Positions 8,318-16,518 of a stretch of DNA of 64,000 nt are shown here, in pieces. Origin of the DNA: Lachnospiraceae bacterium. GTDB lineage: Bacteria > Bacillota > Clostridia > Lachnospirales > Lachnospiraceae. The notes beneath the pieces are model-generated. The model worked only from the letters and a program-made list of their open reading frames with translations, searched no databases and had not been told where the DNA came from. The DNA is taken from positions 1 to 64,000 of the forward strand of contig JAFYMC010000022.1 in assembly GCA_017556805.1 (NCBI GenBank), given 5' to 3'. Within the stretch, counting starts at the first letter, position 1; the number at the start of each line of letters is the position of its first letter. The position numbers and the translations under genes were made by a program.

Positions 8318-10113
8318 TTCACTTCCTCCTTCGGTATGGTAATCACCGCTGTCGATCCTTTCCCCGGCGTACTAATAATGACAAGCGTACCGTTACACAT
8401 GGCATCTATACGTGCTCTGATATTCCGAATTCCCACATGAGGCTGTCCGTTCGCAAATACACTGTCTTCAAACCCAATGCCGTCATCCGTAACCTCCACA
8501 CAGTAAGCATCCTTCGTTTCGTAGGTGGAAATTCTTACCGTTCCTCCGGACTCCAGGCCCATCAGACCATGCTTTATGGCATTCTCTACCAGCGGCTGTA
8601 CCGACAGTGCCGGCACCAGAAAATCTTCTTCTCTGATATCATACTCGATTGTAATATCCGGAAATCTCACTTGTTCAATCCCCACATAATGCTTTACGTG
8701 TTCGAGTTCCTGTGTAATACGTATCGGTGCGCTGTTATCCAGCTCCGTAAAATTCCCTCGCAAATACAGCGAAAACTCATGTACCAGGTTGGCTGCCTTT
8801 TCCGGCTCCTCGTAACAGAATTGCTCAATGGTTCCCAACGTATTGTAAATAAAGTGCGGCTTAATCTGGCTCAGCATAGTCGCAATCCGCATTTCCGTCA
8901 ACTCTTCTTCCAGCCGCTTTGCATGTACCGACGCATGGTGGTTTAAGATAATCGCCTTTGCGCCTGTCACAAAATAAAAGAGAGAAAACAGAACAAATGT
9001 TATTTTGCTGCAAATCCCCTGATAATAGCCGGTGTTTCCGAGCCCCGTAAAATCAAGCAGAATCGAGCCAAGCAACAGAATATACGCAACCGACACAACA
9101 TTTCTTTTCTTTTTATCCGCTATCATGTCTTTTATGCAGTACACTGCCAAAACCGGACAAAGAAGCCACTGGGACACTCCCCAGAAAAATTGGGTATCAT
9201 ACAACAACAGCACATCGCACAGGGAAAGTACAAGTAATACCGCATTTACCCCGCAGGATATCCCTAAAAGCACCGAAACACGCTTTTTATAACGCTCGCT
9301 CAGCGCATCCTTTATAATAATTCCCAGATAATAGACCGCCAGCATCATAAAAATCTGACGTCCGTAAGTCCTTACTACTGCCTGCTCCGTCGTTGATATC
9401 AGGTAAACGGTATCCATCATAATATAGCCACCGGTAAGACCGCTCAACAATCCGAATTTTATCAACAGACCGCTGATATTGCTTTTTAACAACACCGATG
9501 CCAGTGCTGCACCCGCCAGCACAAAACCGATTAGCACAAATGCGTTTCCCAGCATCTGAAAGGGCCGCACATACGGCTTCAGAAAGCTCTCCATAATGTC
9601 CGAATCGTTTGCGGAAACATAAAGGGTATCCAAAAACTGCCGGTAAGCGTCCCGGTTTCCGAATCCGTGAGGATTGCTTAAACGAAACTCCACCAAATCC
9701 TCCGTTCCTATGCCGTCACAAAAGAAAAACATCCAGTCTTTTCCGCAAAAAGCAGAATGTAGCTCGGCTCCGTACTCCTTTAGCTCTTCCCGGATATCCA
9801 TTGCCAGCAATTCTCCGTTCACATACATTCTGGCCCCGATGTGATTACGAAAGAAATTCAATCGTGCCCCGGGATAAATTTCCTCGCGAAAATGTCCCCG
9901 TATCAAAAGGTCTCCGTCCATAGCAGATATTGTGTCCGCCTCCGTAAGCGGCTTCCAATGTTCTCCGTCCCAGCTGTATTCTCCGTCAAACGTTAGTTTT
10001 AACGGAAGTCCCATCATTGCCTGATGATTATCAAAAAAAGCCGGCAACATGCAAATCACAGCCAACACTAATGGCAACACAAATCCGATTATGGTCCATA
10101 CTCGTTTCTTCAT
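8314..10113 (-). CDS. LytS/YehU-type sensor histidine kinase with 7-TM sensor
   Basis: 599 residues from ATG 10113 (AAGGAG 8 nt upstream; an in-frame GTG at 10122 overlaps that site). After an N-terminal membrane segment comes an extracellular domain (about 30-180) with a jelly-roll look (FDGEYSWDGEHWKPLTE), as in 7TMR-DISM receptors. Seven membrane segments follow (about 190-390). The kinase core carries QIKPHFIYNTL, the His motif of the LytS family, and an ATPase domain with NAIKHGL and DDGIGF. It should phosphorylate the regulator encoded directly downstream (4-bp overlap). The ligand is unknown; the DISM-like extracellular domain suggests a small sugar or similar molecule, which is inference. 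Confidence 0.9.
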   Translation of the reverse strand: MKKRVWTIIGFVLPLVLAVICMLPAFFDNHQAMMGLPLKLTFDGEYSWDGEHWKPLTEADTISAMDGDLLIRGHFREEIYPGARLNFFRNHIGARMYVNGELLAMDIREELKEYGAELHSAFCGKDWMFFFCDGIGTEDLVEFRLSNPHGFGNRDAYRQFLDTLYVSANDSDIMESFLKPYVRPFQMLGNAFVLIGFVLAGAALASVLLKSNISGLLIKFGLLSGLTGGYIMMDTVYLISTTEQAVVRTYGRQIFMMLAVYYLGIIIKDALSERYKKRVSVLLGISCGVNAVLLVLSLCDVLLLYDTQFFWGVSQWLLCPVLAVYCIKDMIADKKKRNVVSVAYILLLGSILLDFTGLGNTGYYQGICSKITFVLFSLFYFVTGAKAIILNHHASVHAKRLEEELTEMRIATMLSQIKPHFIYNTLGTIEQFCYEEPEKAANLVHEFSLYLRGNFTELDNSAPIRITQELEHVKHYVGIEQVRFPDITIEYDIREEDFLVPALSVQPLVENAIKHGLMGLESGGTVRISTYETKDAYCVEVTDDGIGFEDSVFANGQPHVGIRNIRARIDAMCNGTLVIISTPGKGSTAVITIPKEEVK

Positions 10114-10176
10114 CTTTCGCACTCCTTATACTTTTCTAATACCATAGTACTTTTATTTTAGCCACTCTAACATTTC

Positions 10177-10210
10177 ATTATATCATAACGTTCTTACAAA
10201 TTTCTTACAA
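10177..10210 (-). promoter_or_regulatory. Promoter with 19-bp direct-repeat operator for the kinase operon
   Basis: On the minus strand TATAAT (10182-10177) lies 9 nt downstream of TTGTAAGAAATTTGTAAGA (10210-10192). The -35 position (AGAAAT, 17-bp spacer) is covered by the repeat. The repeat is identical to the one at 3831-3849, and the geometry differs by only 1 bp. Confidence 0.78.
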
Positions 10211-10260
10211 GCCTTTTGGAAATAGAGGATTTTTTTACTAAAAGCATCATGAAAAAACAC

Positions 10261-10289
10261 ATAAAAGAGGCCGTCTTTCGACGACCTCG
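10261..10289 (-). terminator. Rho-independent terminator after pheT
   Basis: The minus strand folds GAGGTCGTC/GACGGCCTC around a GAAA loop, followed by TTTTAT. It ends the pheST transcript before the divergent context of the kinase promoter. Confidence 0.85.
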
Positions 10290-10315
10290 ATTACACTTCT
10301 TATAAAACCGGTTTC

Positions 10316-12736
10316 TTAGCTTCTCAGCTCCACACCGTAGCTCTTACCAAGCTGCTTTAAAATCTTCTTTACGAAGCCATCCACGGACTCTGCGGTGAAT
10401 GCTTCCTCCTTCGGAGTGAACACAACGGAGAATGCCATGCTCTTCTTGTCTGCCGCAATCTGCTCGCCCTCATAAATATCGAAGAGGTTAATGCTGGTGA
10501 TATACTTACAGGACTCCTTCATTACCGCCTCGATTTCGCCGCAGGTGATGTTTCTGTCCACAACGAATGCCAGGTCTCTCTTTTCCTCCGGGAACTTGGA
10601 CAGCGGAGTGAACACTGCCTTCTTGCCGTACCACTGGGACACGGTCTTTAAATCCATCTCAAGGATGTAAGCCGGAGTACGCATATCACAAGCTTCCATC
10701 ACATCGTAAGCCAGCTTACCGAAGTATCCGATTTCGATACCGTCGCACAAAATCTTTGCGGTCTGGTACGGATGTAAGAAGGTGTTCTGCATCGGCTCAT
10801 AGGTGAAGGTAAGCTGCAAGGTGTCAGCCACCTTTTCTGCCATACCCTTCATGGTGTAGAAGCTTTCCTTCTCACCGAATACACCGATACAAAGTCTCGG
10901 CTTCTCGTCCGGATACCGGGTAAGCGGCAACTCATACGGAAGGAATACATTACCGATTTCATACAGTCTGCCCTCTAAGTTGCCCTTCTTCTGATTGTTT
11001 GCAATGGCATTAATCATGGAAGCCGCAAGGGTGGTTCTCATAAGAGAAAGCTCCTCACTGATCGGATTCATGATACGGATAGCCTTGCGCTCTACCGCAT
11101 CCTCCGGAAGCTTTAACATGTCCAAATCAGACGGAGAGAAGAAGGAGTAATGGATACACTCATAAGCACCGGTAGCGCAAAGTGCCTTCTTTAAACGAAG
11201 CTCGCTCTTCTGGGTCTGGTTAAGGCCGCCTAAGGTTACCTGTGCGGACGGCATGAATGCCGGTACCACGTGCTCGTAACCGTACAGACGGATCACTTCC
11301 TCTGCCACATCCTGATAGGTCTCCATATCCTCACGGAATGCCGGAACCTGAAGAGTTAAGGTATCGCCCTCAATCTTCGGAGCAAAGGTCAGGTTATTCA
11401 TAATTCTTAAAATATCATCGTTCGGAACCGTAATACCAAGCACCTTGTTTACCTTTTCAATGCTTACGGTAAGTGTCTTCGGCTCTACGCTGTTACCGGT
11501 GTTTACATCCACATGGGTACGTCCTACCTTACCGCAACCCAGCTCCTCGATTAAGTGAAGGGCTCTCTTCATTGCCATAACGGTAGCGTACTCGTCTACG
11601 CCCTTTTCATAGCGTGCACTGGAATCGGACCGCTTACCGAGAGCACGGGAAGTTCTTCTGATGTTGTCTCTTGCAAACTTAGCGGACTCGAACAATACTG
11701 CGCTTGTGGTCTCACGGATTTCGGAGTTCAGGCCGCCCATCACACCGGCTAATGCCACCGGCTTTACACCGTCGCAAATTAACATATTGGCATCGGTGAG
11801 AGTAAGCTCCTGCTCATCTAAGGTCACAATCTTCTCGCCGTTATTTGCACGTCTTACGTTGATTGCATTGCCCTCTAAAGTGGAGAGGTCAAATGCATGC
11901 ATCGGCTGACCAAGCTCCTTTAAAATGTAGTTGGTAATATCTACCACGTTGGAAATGGCATCGATACCGACAAGAGACAGTCTACGCTTCATCCAAGCCG
12001 GAGACTCTGCAATCTTTACGTCAGTAACATAGTGTGCACTGTAACGCGGACACAAATCCGGACAATCTACCTTTACGGAGAAACCGTCTAAGGAAGCATC
12101 GGTCTCGGTGTAATCAAGTGCCGGCATCTTAAGCTCCTTCTGAAGCACTGCGGCAACTTCTCTTGCGATACCGAAGATACTCTGGCAGTCCGGTCTGTTT
12201 GCGGTAATCGCGATATCGAAAATCCAATCATCAAGTCCAAGCATCGGCTTTACGTCGGCACCAATCTCAGCATCTTCCGGAAGCACTAAAAGTCCATTGT
12301 AGCCTGCACCCGGGTACATATTTTCGCTGACACCCAGCTCAACACCGGAGCAAAGCATACCGAAAGACTCGTAGCCACGAAGCTTGCCCTTACCGATGGT
12401 CATCACGCCCTCAATGGTCTTGTGATCCTTTGCGGTAGCGTAAACCGTAGCTCCAACCAAAGCTACCGGGAACTTGCCGCCGGCTGCCACATTGTCGGCA
12501 CCGCAGCAAATCTGGAAGGTACCGTGCGGTCCGCAATCCACCTGACATACATGAAGGTGGGTATCCGGAATTGCCTCACAGGTCAATACCTTACCTACCA
12601 CTACCTTGCTGATATCCTTACCTACTTCATATAACTCTTCTACTTCAAATCCACAGGAGAATAACTTATCCTGTAACTCCTGCGGGGTTACGTCTACGTC
12701 AACATAATCTTTGATCCAACTTAACGGTGCAATCAT
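10316..12736 (-). CDS. pheT: Phenylalanyl-tRNA synthetase beta subunit
   Basis: 806 residues, the normal length for bacterial PheT. The N-terminus MIAPLSWIKDYVDV is the usual start of the family. The tRNA-binding EMAP-like domain (VVGKVLTCEAIPDTHLHVCQVDCG) lies at about 45-150, the B3/B4 editing region in the middle (TANRPDCQSIFGIAREVAAVL), and the C-terminal anticodon-binding fold ends in KILKQLGKSYGVELRS. With PheS it forms the (alpha-beta)2 enzyme that charges tRNA-Phe. The gene follows pheS by 40 bp and shares its T-box controlled transcript. Confidence 0.98.
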   Translation of the reverse strand: MIAPLSWIKDYVDVDVTPQELQDKLFSCGFEVEELYEVGKDISKVVVGKVLTCEAIPDTHLHVCQVDCGPHGTFQICCGADNVAAGGKFPVALVGATVYATAKDHKTIEGVMTIGKGKLRGYESFGMLCSGVELGVSENMYPGAGYNGLLVLPEDAEIGADVKPMLGLDDWIFDIAITANRPDCQSIFGIAREVAAVLQKELKMPALDYTETDASLDGFSVKVDCPDLCPRYSAHYVTDVKIAESPAWMKRRLSLVGIDAISNVVDITNYILKELGQPMHAFDLSTLEGNAINVRRANNGEKIVTLDEQELTLTDANMLICDGVKPVALAGVMGGLNSEIRETTSAVLFESAKFARDNIRRTSRALGKRSDSSARYEKGVDEYATVMAMKRALHLIEELGCGKVGRTHVDVNTGNSVEPKTLTVSIEKVNKVLGITVPNDDILRIMNNLTFAPKIEGDTLTLQVPAFREDMETYQDVAEEVIRLYGYEHVVPAFMPSAQVTLGGLNQTQKSELRLKKALCATGAYECIHYSFFSPSDLDMLKLPEDAVERKAIRIMNPISEELSLMRTTLAASMINAIANNQKKGNLEGRLYEIGNVFLPYELPLTRYPDEKPRLCIGVFGEKESFYTMKGMAEKVADTLQLTFTYEPMQNTFLHPYQTAKILCDGIEIGYFGKLAYDVMEACDMRTPAYILEMDLKTVSQWYGKKAVFTPLSKFPEEKRDLAFVVDRNITCGEIEAVMKESCKYITSINLFDIYEGEQIAADKKSMAFSVVFTPKEEAFTAESVDGFVKKILKQLGKSYGVELRS

Positions 12737-12776
12737 TTTATTTCCCTTACCTTTCTGCTTATAAAGCTATTCCGTA

Positions 12777-13802
12777 TTAATCGTTCAACTGCTTAAGGAC
12801 ACGTAAATCGGACTCGAACAACAGCTTAATGTTGTTGATACCGTACTTTAACATTGCGGTACGCTCGATACCGATACCGAAAGCAAGACCGCTGTACTCG
12901 TTCGGGTCAATGCCGCAGTTTTCCAATACCTTGTTGTTTACAATACCTGCACCGAGGATTTCAATCCAGCCGGTACCCTTACAAAGCTTACAACCGGTAC
13001 CGCCGCATTCGAAGCAGCTGCAGTCAACCTCTACGGACGGCTCCGTGAACGGGAAGTAAGACGGACGAAGACGGGTCTTCGTACCCTCACCGTAAATCTT
13101 CTTAACAAATACATCCAGCATACCCTGCAAATCGCAAAGGGTAATGCCCTTATCCACTACAAGACCCTCCATCTGGGTGAACATCGGAGAATGGGTCGCA
13201 TCGTCATCAGAACGGAATACCTTACCCGGAGATAAAATCTTAATCGGCGGCTTCTTGTTCTCCATAACGTGAATCTGTCCCGCACTGGTCTGGGTTCTTA
13301 ATAAGAACTCCGGAGATAAATAGAAGGTATCCTGCATATCTCTTGCCGGATGATCCTGCGGCGTATTTAATGCAGTGAAGTTGTAATAATCGGTCTCAAT
13401 CTCGGTACCCTCGAAAATCTCGAAGCCCATACCTGCGAATACATCGATAAGCTGGTTACGGATTAAGGTAATCGGATGAAGATTTCCCTCTTCTACCTTC
13501 TCTGCCGGAAGGGTAATATCCAGCTTCTCTGCCTCATATCTTGCTTCCAGTTCCTTTGCTCTCATCTCTAAGTCAAGCTCGCCAAGGAAAGTCAGCGCCC
13601 ATTCCTTTAACTCGTTCACACCCTTACCATAGGCTGCTCTCTCCTCCGGCGCAATGTTCTTCATCTCCTTCATTAAGAGACCGATTTTACCGGTCTTACC
13701 GTCCAAGAAGGTCTTCTTGAACTCATACACTTCCTTGGAGGAGGTCAACGCCTCACTACCCGTCATGATTTCCTGCTTGATTTGTTCTAAATTTGCATTC
13801 AT
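12777..13802 (-). CDS. pheS: Phenylalanyl-tRNA synthetase alpha subunit
   Basis: 341 residues from ATG 13802 ([10 protein letters not shown]), preceded by AAAGGAC. A longer open frame reaching 14009 runs through a leader repeat and is not coding. Class II synthetase motifs are visible: motif 2 around [22 protein letters not shown] and motif 3 [18 protein letters not shown] near the C-terminus. It carries the catalytic site for Phe activation. The leader holds a Phe T-box and then two repeat elements before the start codon, giving an unusually long gap (about 320 nt) between terminator and gene. Confidence 0.98.
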   Translation of the reverse strand: MNANLEQIKQEIMTGSEALTSSKEVYEFKKTFLDGKTGKIGLLMKEMKNIAPEERAAYGKGVNELKEWALTFLGELDLEMRAKELEARYEAEKLDITLPAEKVEEGNLHPITLIRNQLIDVFAGMGFEIFEGTEIETDYYNFTALNTPQDHPARDMQDTFYLSPEFLLRTQTSAGQIHVMENKKPPIKILSPGKVFRSDDDATHSPMFTQMEGLVVDKGITLCDLQGMLDVFVKKIYGEGTKTRLRPSYFPFTEPSVEVDCSCFECGGTGCKLCKGTGWIEILGAGIVNNKVLENCGIDPNEYSGLAFGIGIERTAMLKYGINNIKLLFESDLRVLKQLND

Positions 13803-13858
13803 CGTTTTTCGTCCTTTCATTAATTGTTTTCTTTCCCGCTCTTGTTTACGTGTAGTCG

Positions 13859-13979
13859 GTGCTTTGCACCTGCCCCCTTCTTCACTCCGTTTCGGTCGGT
13901 GCATTCCAAGGTCCACCGGACCTTGTGCACCTTCGCGGCACAGCCGCTCAGTCGTGGGCGCGTTCGCATTTCGGATTTT
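13859..13979 (-). repeat. Hairpin-rich partial repeat next to the 128-bp element in the pheS leader
   Basis: Directly beside the full element, CAGTCGTGGGCGCGTTCGCAT recurs (about 13950-13970), preceded by an inverted repeat GCGGCACAGCCGC. Further left lies AAGGTCCACCGGACCTT inside a GTGCA/TGCAC stem, and GGTGCTTTGCACC. It looks like a diverged or partial copy of the same element family, or a related one, in tandem. Confidence 0.6.
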
Positions 13980-14107
13980 CGTGCCGGCAGTGCTTCGCAC
14001 TTCCCCCACCTCGTGACTTCGTCACTCGGTCGTGGGCGCGTTCGCATAATCAGAAATTTTCGGAAGCAAACTTCCAAAATTTCTTCTATGCTCACTTTGC
14101 CTGCACG
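13980..14107 (-). repeat. 128-bp inverted-repeat-flanked element, copy 1 (pheS leader)
   Basis: The ends are CGTGCCGGCA and TGCCTGCACG, a 10-bp inverted repeat with one mismatch. Inside are a GTGCTTCGCAC hairpin, a CCCACC...CGTGGG hairpin around GTGACTTCGTCAC, and a TTTTCGGAAG...CTTCCAAAA hairpin. A copy of exactly the same length lies at 38643-38770 in the thrS leader. No transposase is encoded, so it is MITE-like or REP-like. No clear target-site duplication is seen. Confidence 0.8.
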
Positions 14108-14123
14108 GACATTGCCTGCACGC

Positions 14124-14426
14124 AAAAAAAGTCCCTCGCATGTTTCCATGCAAGGGACGAATATAATCCGCGGTACCACCCAACTTCCCGAGTCTATGAC
14201 TCGGACTCTCATTTGCTTAACGCGCACAACGTTTCGAACTACTCTTTGTCTCGTGTCGTAGTCTAAAGCGTCCTTCAAAACCACTGACAATAAACAAATT
14301 TAGCACGAACAGCTCCGGTGGGAAATTCGACATTTCGTTTGAACTTAAGGAAGCTTTCAGCCGGTGACTTCCTCTCTCTGGCAGAAAACGAAACGCTACT
14401 GTACACCTTCATTGCCTTTCAAATAT
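14124..14426 (-). promoter_or_regulatory. T-box riboswitch, tRNA-Phe specific, upstream of pheST
   Basis: On the minus strand the leader begins with an AGAGAGG stem I start and CACCGGCTGAAAG. A specifier region GAATTTCCCACCGGAGC offers a Phe codon (TTC). The T-box core GGGTGGTACCGCGG lies at 14181-14168. The terminator stem GTCCCTTGCATG...CATGCGAGGGAC ends in seven T (14130-14124). Uncharged tRNA-Phe would stabilise the antiterminator and allow pheST transcription. Confidence 0.95.
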
Positions 14427-14432
14427 GCACTC

Positions 14433-14461
14433 ATCATACCGAATTTTCGAGGAAAAGTCAA
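14433..14461 (-). promoter_or_regulatory. Sigma-A promoter of the pheST leader
   Basis: TTGACT (14461-14456) and TATGAT (14438-14433) are separated by 17 bp, just upstream of the T-box stem I. Confidence 0.8.
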
Positions 14462-14631
14462 GGAAAATTTTCGCAGAATGTCTTTTTGCTTCACTACAAT
14501 AATGTAACATAACCCGGAAAGAAAAACTTTTCCCAAATTGCAAATTTCCAAGAACTCAATGAATTCTGAATCTTTTTGATCATATCTTTTAATTTCGCTC
14601 GAATTCATGTTCTGTTTTTTAGCAAACCAAC

Positions 14632-14660
14632 TTGAACTTTTGTTCTGTTTGTTCTATAAT
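14632..14660 (+). promoter_or_regulatory. Sigma-A promoter of the holin-like toxin mRNA
   Basis: TTGAAC (14632-14637) and TATAAT (14655-14660) with a 17-bp spacer. Transcription would start near 14667, leaving a 60-nt leader containing GCCTCCC, which can pair with the toxin ribosome-binding site GGGAGG. Confidence 0.8.
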
Positions 14661-14726
14661 ATTTTTAAGCAACCGTGTACAAGGTGTTAGCCTCCCGGCC
14701 ATAATTACGGAAGGGAGGTGGTGCCA

Positions 14727-14825
14727 ATGATGACAATCTATGAAGCAATCTCTTTAATGATTGCATTCGCTATGATGCTCATTGCACTGCTTGCCTACAT
14801 AGATAGGAACAACAAGCGAAAATAA
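14727..14825 (+). CDS. Putative holin-like type I toxin, 32 residues
   Basis: The small frame reads MMTIYEAISLMIAFAMMLIALLAYIDRNNKRK: one membrane helix (about 6-24) and a basic tail. This closely fits the putative holin-like toxin family (M-x-YEA-S-LMI-AFA pattern). GGGAGG lies 8 nt before the first ATG. Such peptides insert into the membrane and depolarise it when translated. A hairpin leader that masks the ribosome-binding site and a convergent RNA from 14924 fit a type I toxin-antitoxin locus. It is too short for standard gene callers. Confidence 0.85.
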   Translation: MMTIYEAISLMIAFAMMLIALLAYIDRNNKRK

Positions 14826-14867
14826 ATAACCTCACCTATGTACTTAGCCCGTCGTAGGTGAGGTTAT
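14826..14867. terminator. Bidirectional terminator shared by toxin mRNA and antitoxin RNA
   Basis: A perfect 13-bp stem (ATAACCTCACCTA with TAGGTGAGGTTAT) begins one base after the toxin stop codon. T-rich sequence on both sides lets it end transcription from either direction. Confidence 0.85.
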
Positions 14868-14924
14868 CATTTAACCAAATCTTTTCGGAGGCTAACCACC
14901 TTGTGTGGCGGTTGCTCCCTTTAT
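14826..14924 (-). ncRNA. Predicted antitoxin RNA, convergent to the holin-like toxin
   Basis: A strong minus-strand promoter (14959-14931) would start an RNA near 14924 that runs into the shared terminator. The RNA would overlap the toxin mRNA 3' hairpin and contains GGTGGTTAGCCTCC. That segment resembles the toxin leader (GGTGTTAGCCTCC) and could cover the toxin ribosome-binding site through CCTCC/GGAGG pairing. The layout matches convergent type I systems such as Fst/RNA II. RNA ends are predicted, not observed. Confidence 0.65.
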
Positions 14925-14930
14925 GTCTTG

Positions 14931-14959
14931 ATTATAACACATATTTCATACTTTTTCAA
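14931..14959 (-). promoter_or_regulatory. Sigma-A promoter of the antitoxin RNA
   Basis: TTGAAA (14959-14954), a 17-bp spacer and TATAAT (14936-14931) on the minus strand. No reading frame follows, so the product should be a small RNA. Confidence 0.82.
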
Positions 14960-15016
14960 TGGCTTTTTTCCCTAACGGCGTGCTCATCCTTTCCTATCAA
15001 GGTCTCTTAGCATGTA

Positions 15017-15045
15017 TTGACACTTTTTGCGATTCATGTTATGAT
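15017..15045 (+). promoter_or_regulatory. Sigma-A promoter of the CNNM/CorC gene
   Basis: TTGACA (15017-15022), 17-bp spacer, TATGAT (15040-15045), followed by AAAGGAGG and a TTG start at 15079. Confidence 0.85.
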
Positions 15046-15078
15046 AAAAATACTATACATATAAAGGAGGAGATCTTT

Positions 15079-16359
15079 TTGGACCCCACAGCACAGATAA
15101 TCGTGCTCATTATTCTTTTAGTGCTTTCCGCACTATTCTCATCTGCGGAAACTGCCCTGACCACCGTAAACAAGATTCGTATCCGAAGTCTTGCGGAGGA
15201 AGGCAAACGCAGTGCTAAGACCGTTGCAAAATTAATCGAGGAGCCTTCCAGGATGATTAGTGCCATTTTGATCGGCAACAATATCGTCAACCTTTCGGCG
15301 TCCTCCCTTACAACTGCCCTTGTAATCGAACAATTTAAGTCGATTCCTGCAGGTGTTGCAACCGGTATTCTTACCGTTCTTATCTTAATTTTCGGCGAAA
15401 TCACCCCGAAAACACTGGCAACCGTGTACAACGAAAAGCTTTCCCTGATTTATGCCCCGGCGATTCTTCTTTTAACAAGAATTATGACTCCGGTTATTTT
15501 TCTGTTGAATTTTATTTCCCGCGGCTTATTATGGCTGTTCCGCATCGACCCGAACAAAAAAGTTGCTGCCATGACGGAAAATGAGCTTTTGACCATCGTT
15601 GATGTAAGCCATGAAGAAGGTGTCATCGAAAGCGAAGAACGGGAAATGATTAATAACGTAGTAGATTTCGGTGATTCTCTTGCGAGAGATATTATGGTTC
15701 CGCGTATCGATATGGACTTTGTGGAAGATTCTGTAACCTATGACGAACTGGTAGCCGCTTTTGAAGAAAACATGTATACCCGTCTTCCGGTATATCACGA
15801 GACCCGTGATAATGTAGTGGGTATCGTAAACTTAAAGGACGTTTTCTTCTACCGCGGCAACAAAGAAGACTTCTGTATCGAAGACTTCCTGCGGGAGCCG
15901 TATTTCACCTATGAATATAAAAAGACCTCGGAACTTCTCCGGGAAATGCGAAAAGAATCCATTGCACTGGCTATCGTCCTGGACGAGTACGGTGCTACCG
16001 CCGGTCTTGTGACCGTTGAAGACTTAATCGAGGAAATCGTCGGAGAAATCCGTGACGAATACGATGAAGACGAAGAAGACGCCGTTACCACTGTCGGTGA
16101 GAACGAATACCTGGCAGACGGTGCCGCAAAGCTGGACGAAATCAACGAAGCCCTGGGACTTTCCCTTGCTTCCGATGACTACGACTCCATTGCCGGACAC
16201 GTTATCTTCTTACTGGATCATCTGCCGACCAAGGGCGAGACCTTGACCGATAAGGGCGTTACCTACACAGTAGCCCAGGTGGATAAGAATCGTATTGATA
16301 AAGTGCATATTAAAGTTGACCCGGACTATGAGCCGGAGGAAACGGAAGAGGAAGAGTAA
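15079..16359 (+). CDS. CNNM/CorC family membrane transporter (DUF21, CBS pair, CorC_HlyC)
   Basis: 426 residues from TTG 15079, chosen because AAAGGAGG ends 8 nt before it; the upstream ATG at 14959 lies before the promoter. Order of domains: a DUF21 membrane domain with about four helices (residues 5-165; SSAETALTTVNKIR is the family hallmark), a CBS pair (about 180-310; MVPRIDMDFV, RLPVYHETRDNVVGIVNLKD), and a C-terminal transporter-associated domain (about 335-415; DSIAGHVIFLL) ending in an acidic tail. Members are linked to magnesium and cobalt efflux or sodium-coupled magnesium transport. No neighbouring ion genes refine the substrate. Confidence 0.92.
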   Translation: MDPTAQIIVLIILLVLSALFSSAETALTTVNKIRIRSLAEEGKRSAKTVAKLIEEPSRMISAILIGNNIVNLSASSLTTALVIEQFKSIPAGVATGILTVLILIFGEITPKTLATVYNEKLSLIYAPAILLLTRIMTPVIFLLNFISRGLLWLFRIDPNKKVAAMTENELLTIVDVSHEEGVIESEEREMINNVVDFGDSLARDIMVPRIDMDFVEDSVTYDELVAAFEENMYTRLPVYHETRDNVVGIVNLKDVFFYRGNKEDFCIEDFLREPYFTYEYKKTSELLREMRKESIALAIVLDEYGATAGLVTVEDLIEEIVGEIRDEYDEDEEDAVTTVGENEYLADGAAKLDEINEALGLSLASDDYDSIAGHVIFLLDHLPTKGETLTDKGVTYTVAQVDKNRIDKVHIKVDPDYEPEETEEEE

Positions 16360-16379
16360 CCGCGAACGCAATAAGCGAT

Positions 16380-16505
16380 GCAGATAAGAAAAGAGAGGCT
16401 CGATGTAAACTTGCTTACAATTGAGTCTCCCCTTTTCTTTATCTATAGCGCGCTTGCGCGCGTAGTAAGTGTCCGAAGGGAACTTACGGCAGAGCTTATA
16501 TCTGC
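16380..16505. repeat. 126-bp palindromic intergenic element
   Basis: GCAGATA at 16380-16386 is inverted as TATCTGC at 16499-16505. Between them are three hairpins: AAAAGAGAGGCTC...GAGTCTCCCCTTTT, GCGCGC-TT-GCGCGC, and GTAAGT...ACTTAC. It lies between convergent genes, and the first hairpin probably also ends transcription from both sides. It is unrelated in sequence to the 128-bp leader elements. Confidence 0.6.
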
Positions 16506-16518
16506 GCGGCCCCTGTTC

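Noticed and set aside
13803-14290. Upstream extension of pheS and other Arg/Cys-rich frames on both strands of its leader
   Set aside because: They run through the T-box terminator and repeat elements. The true pheS start at 13802 has a ribosome-binding site and gives the family length.
12777-14426. Leader peptide attenuation for pheST
   Set aside because: No Phe-rich short reading frame is present, and the T-box explains the control.
14396-14608. 70-residue minus-strand frame upstream of the Phe T-box
   Set aside because: No ribosome-binding site, and its end overlaps the pheST promoter and leader start.
14959-15078. 40-residue N-terminal extension of the CNNM/CorC protein
   Set aside because: A strong promoter (15017-15045) and AAAGGAGG lie inside it, so translation starts at TTG 15079.
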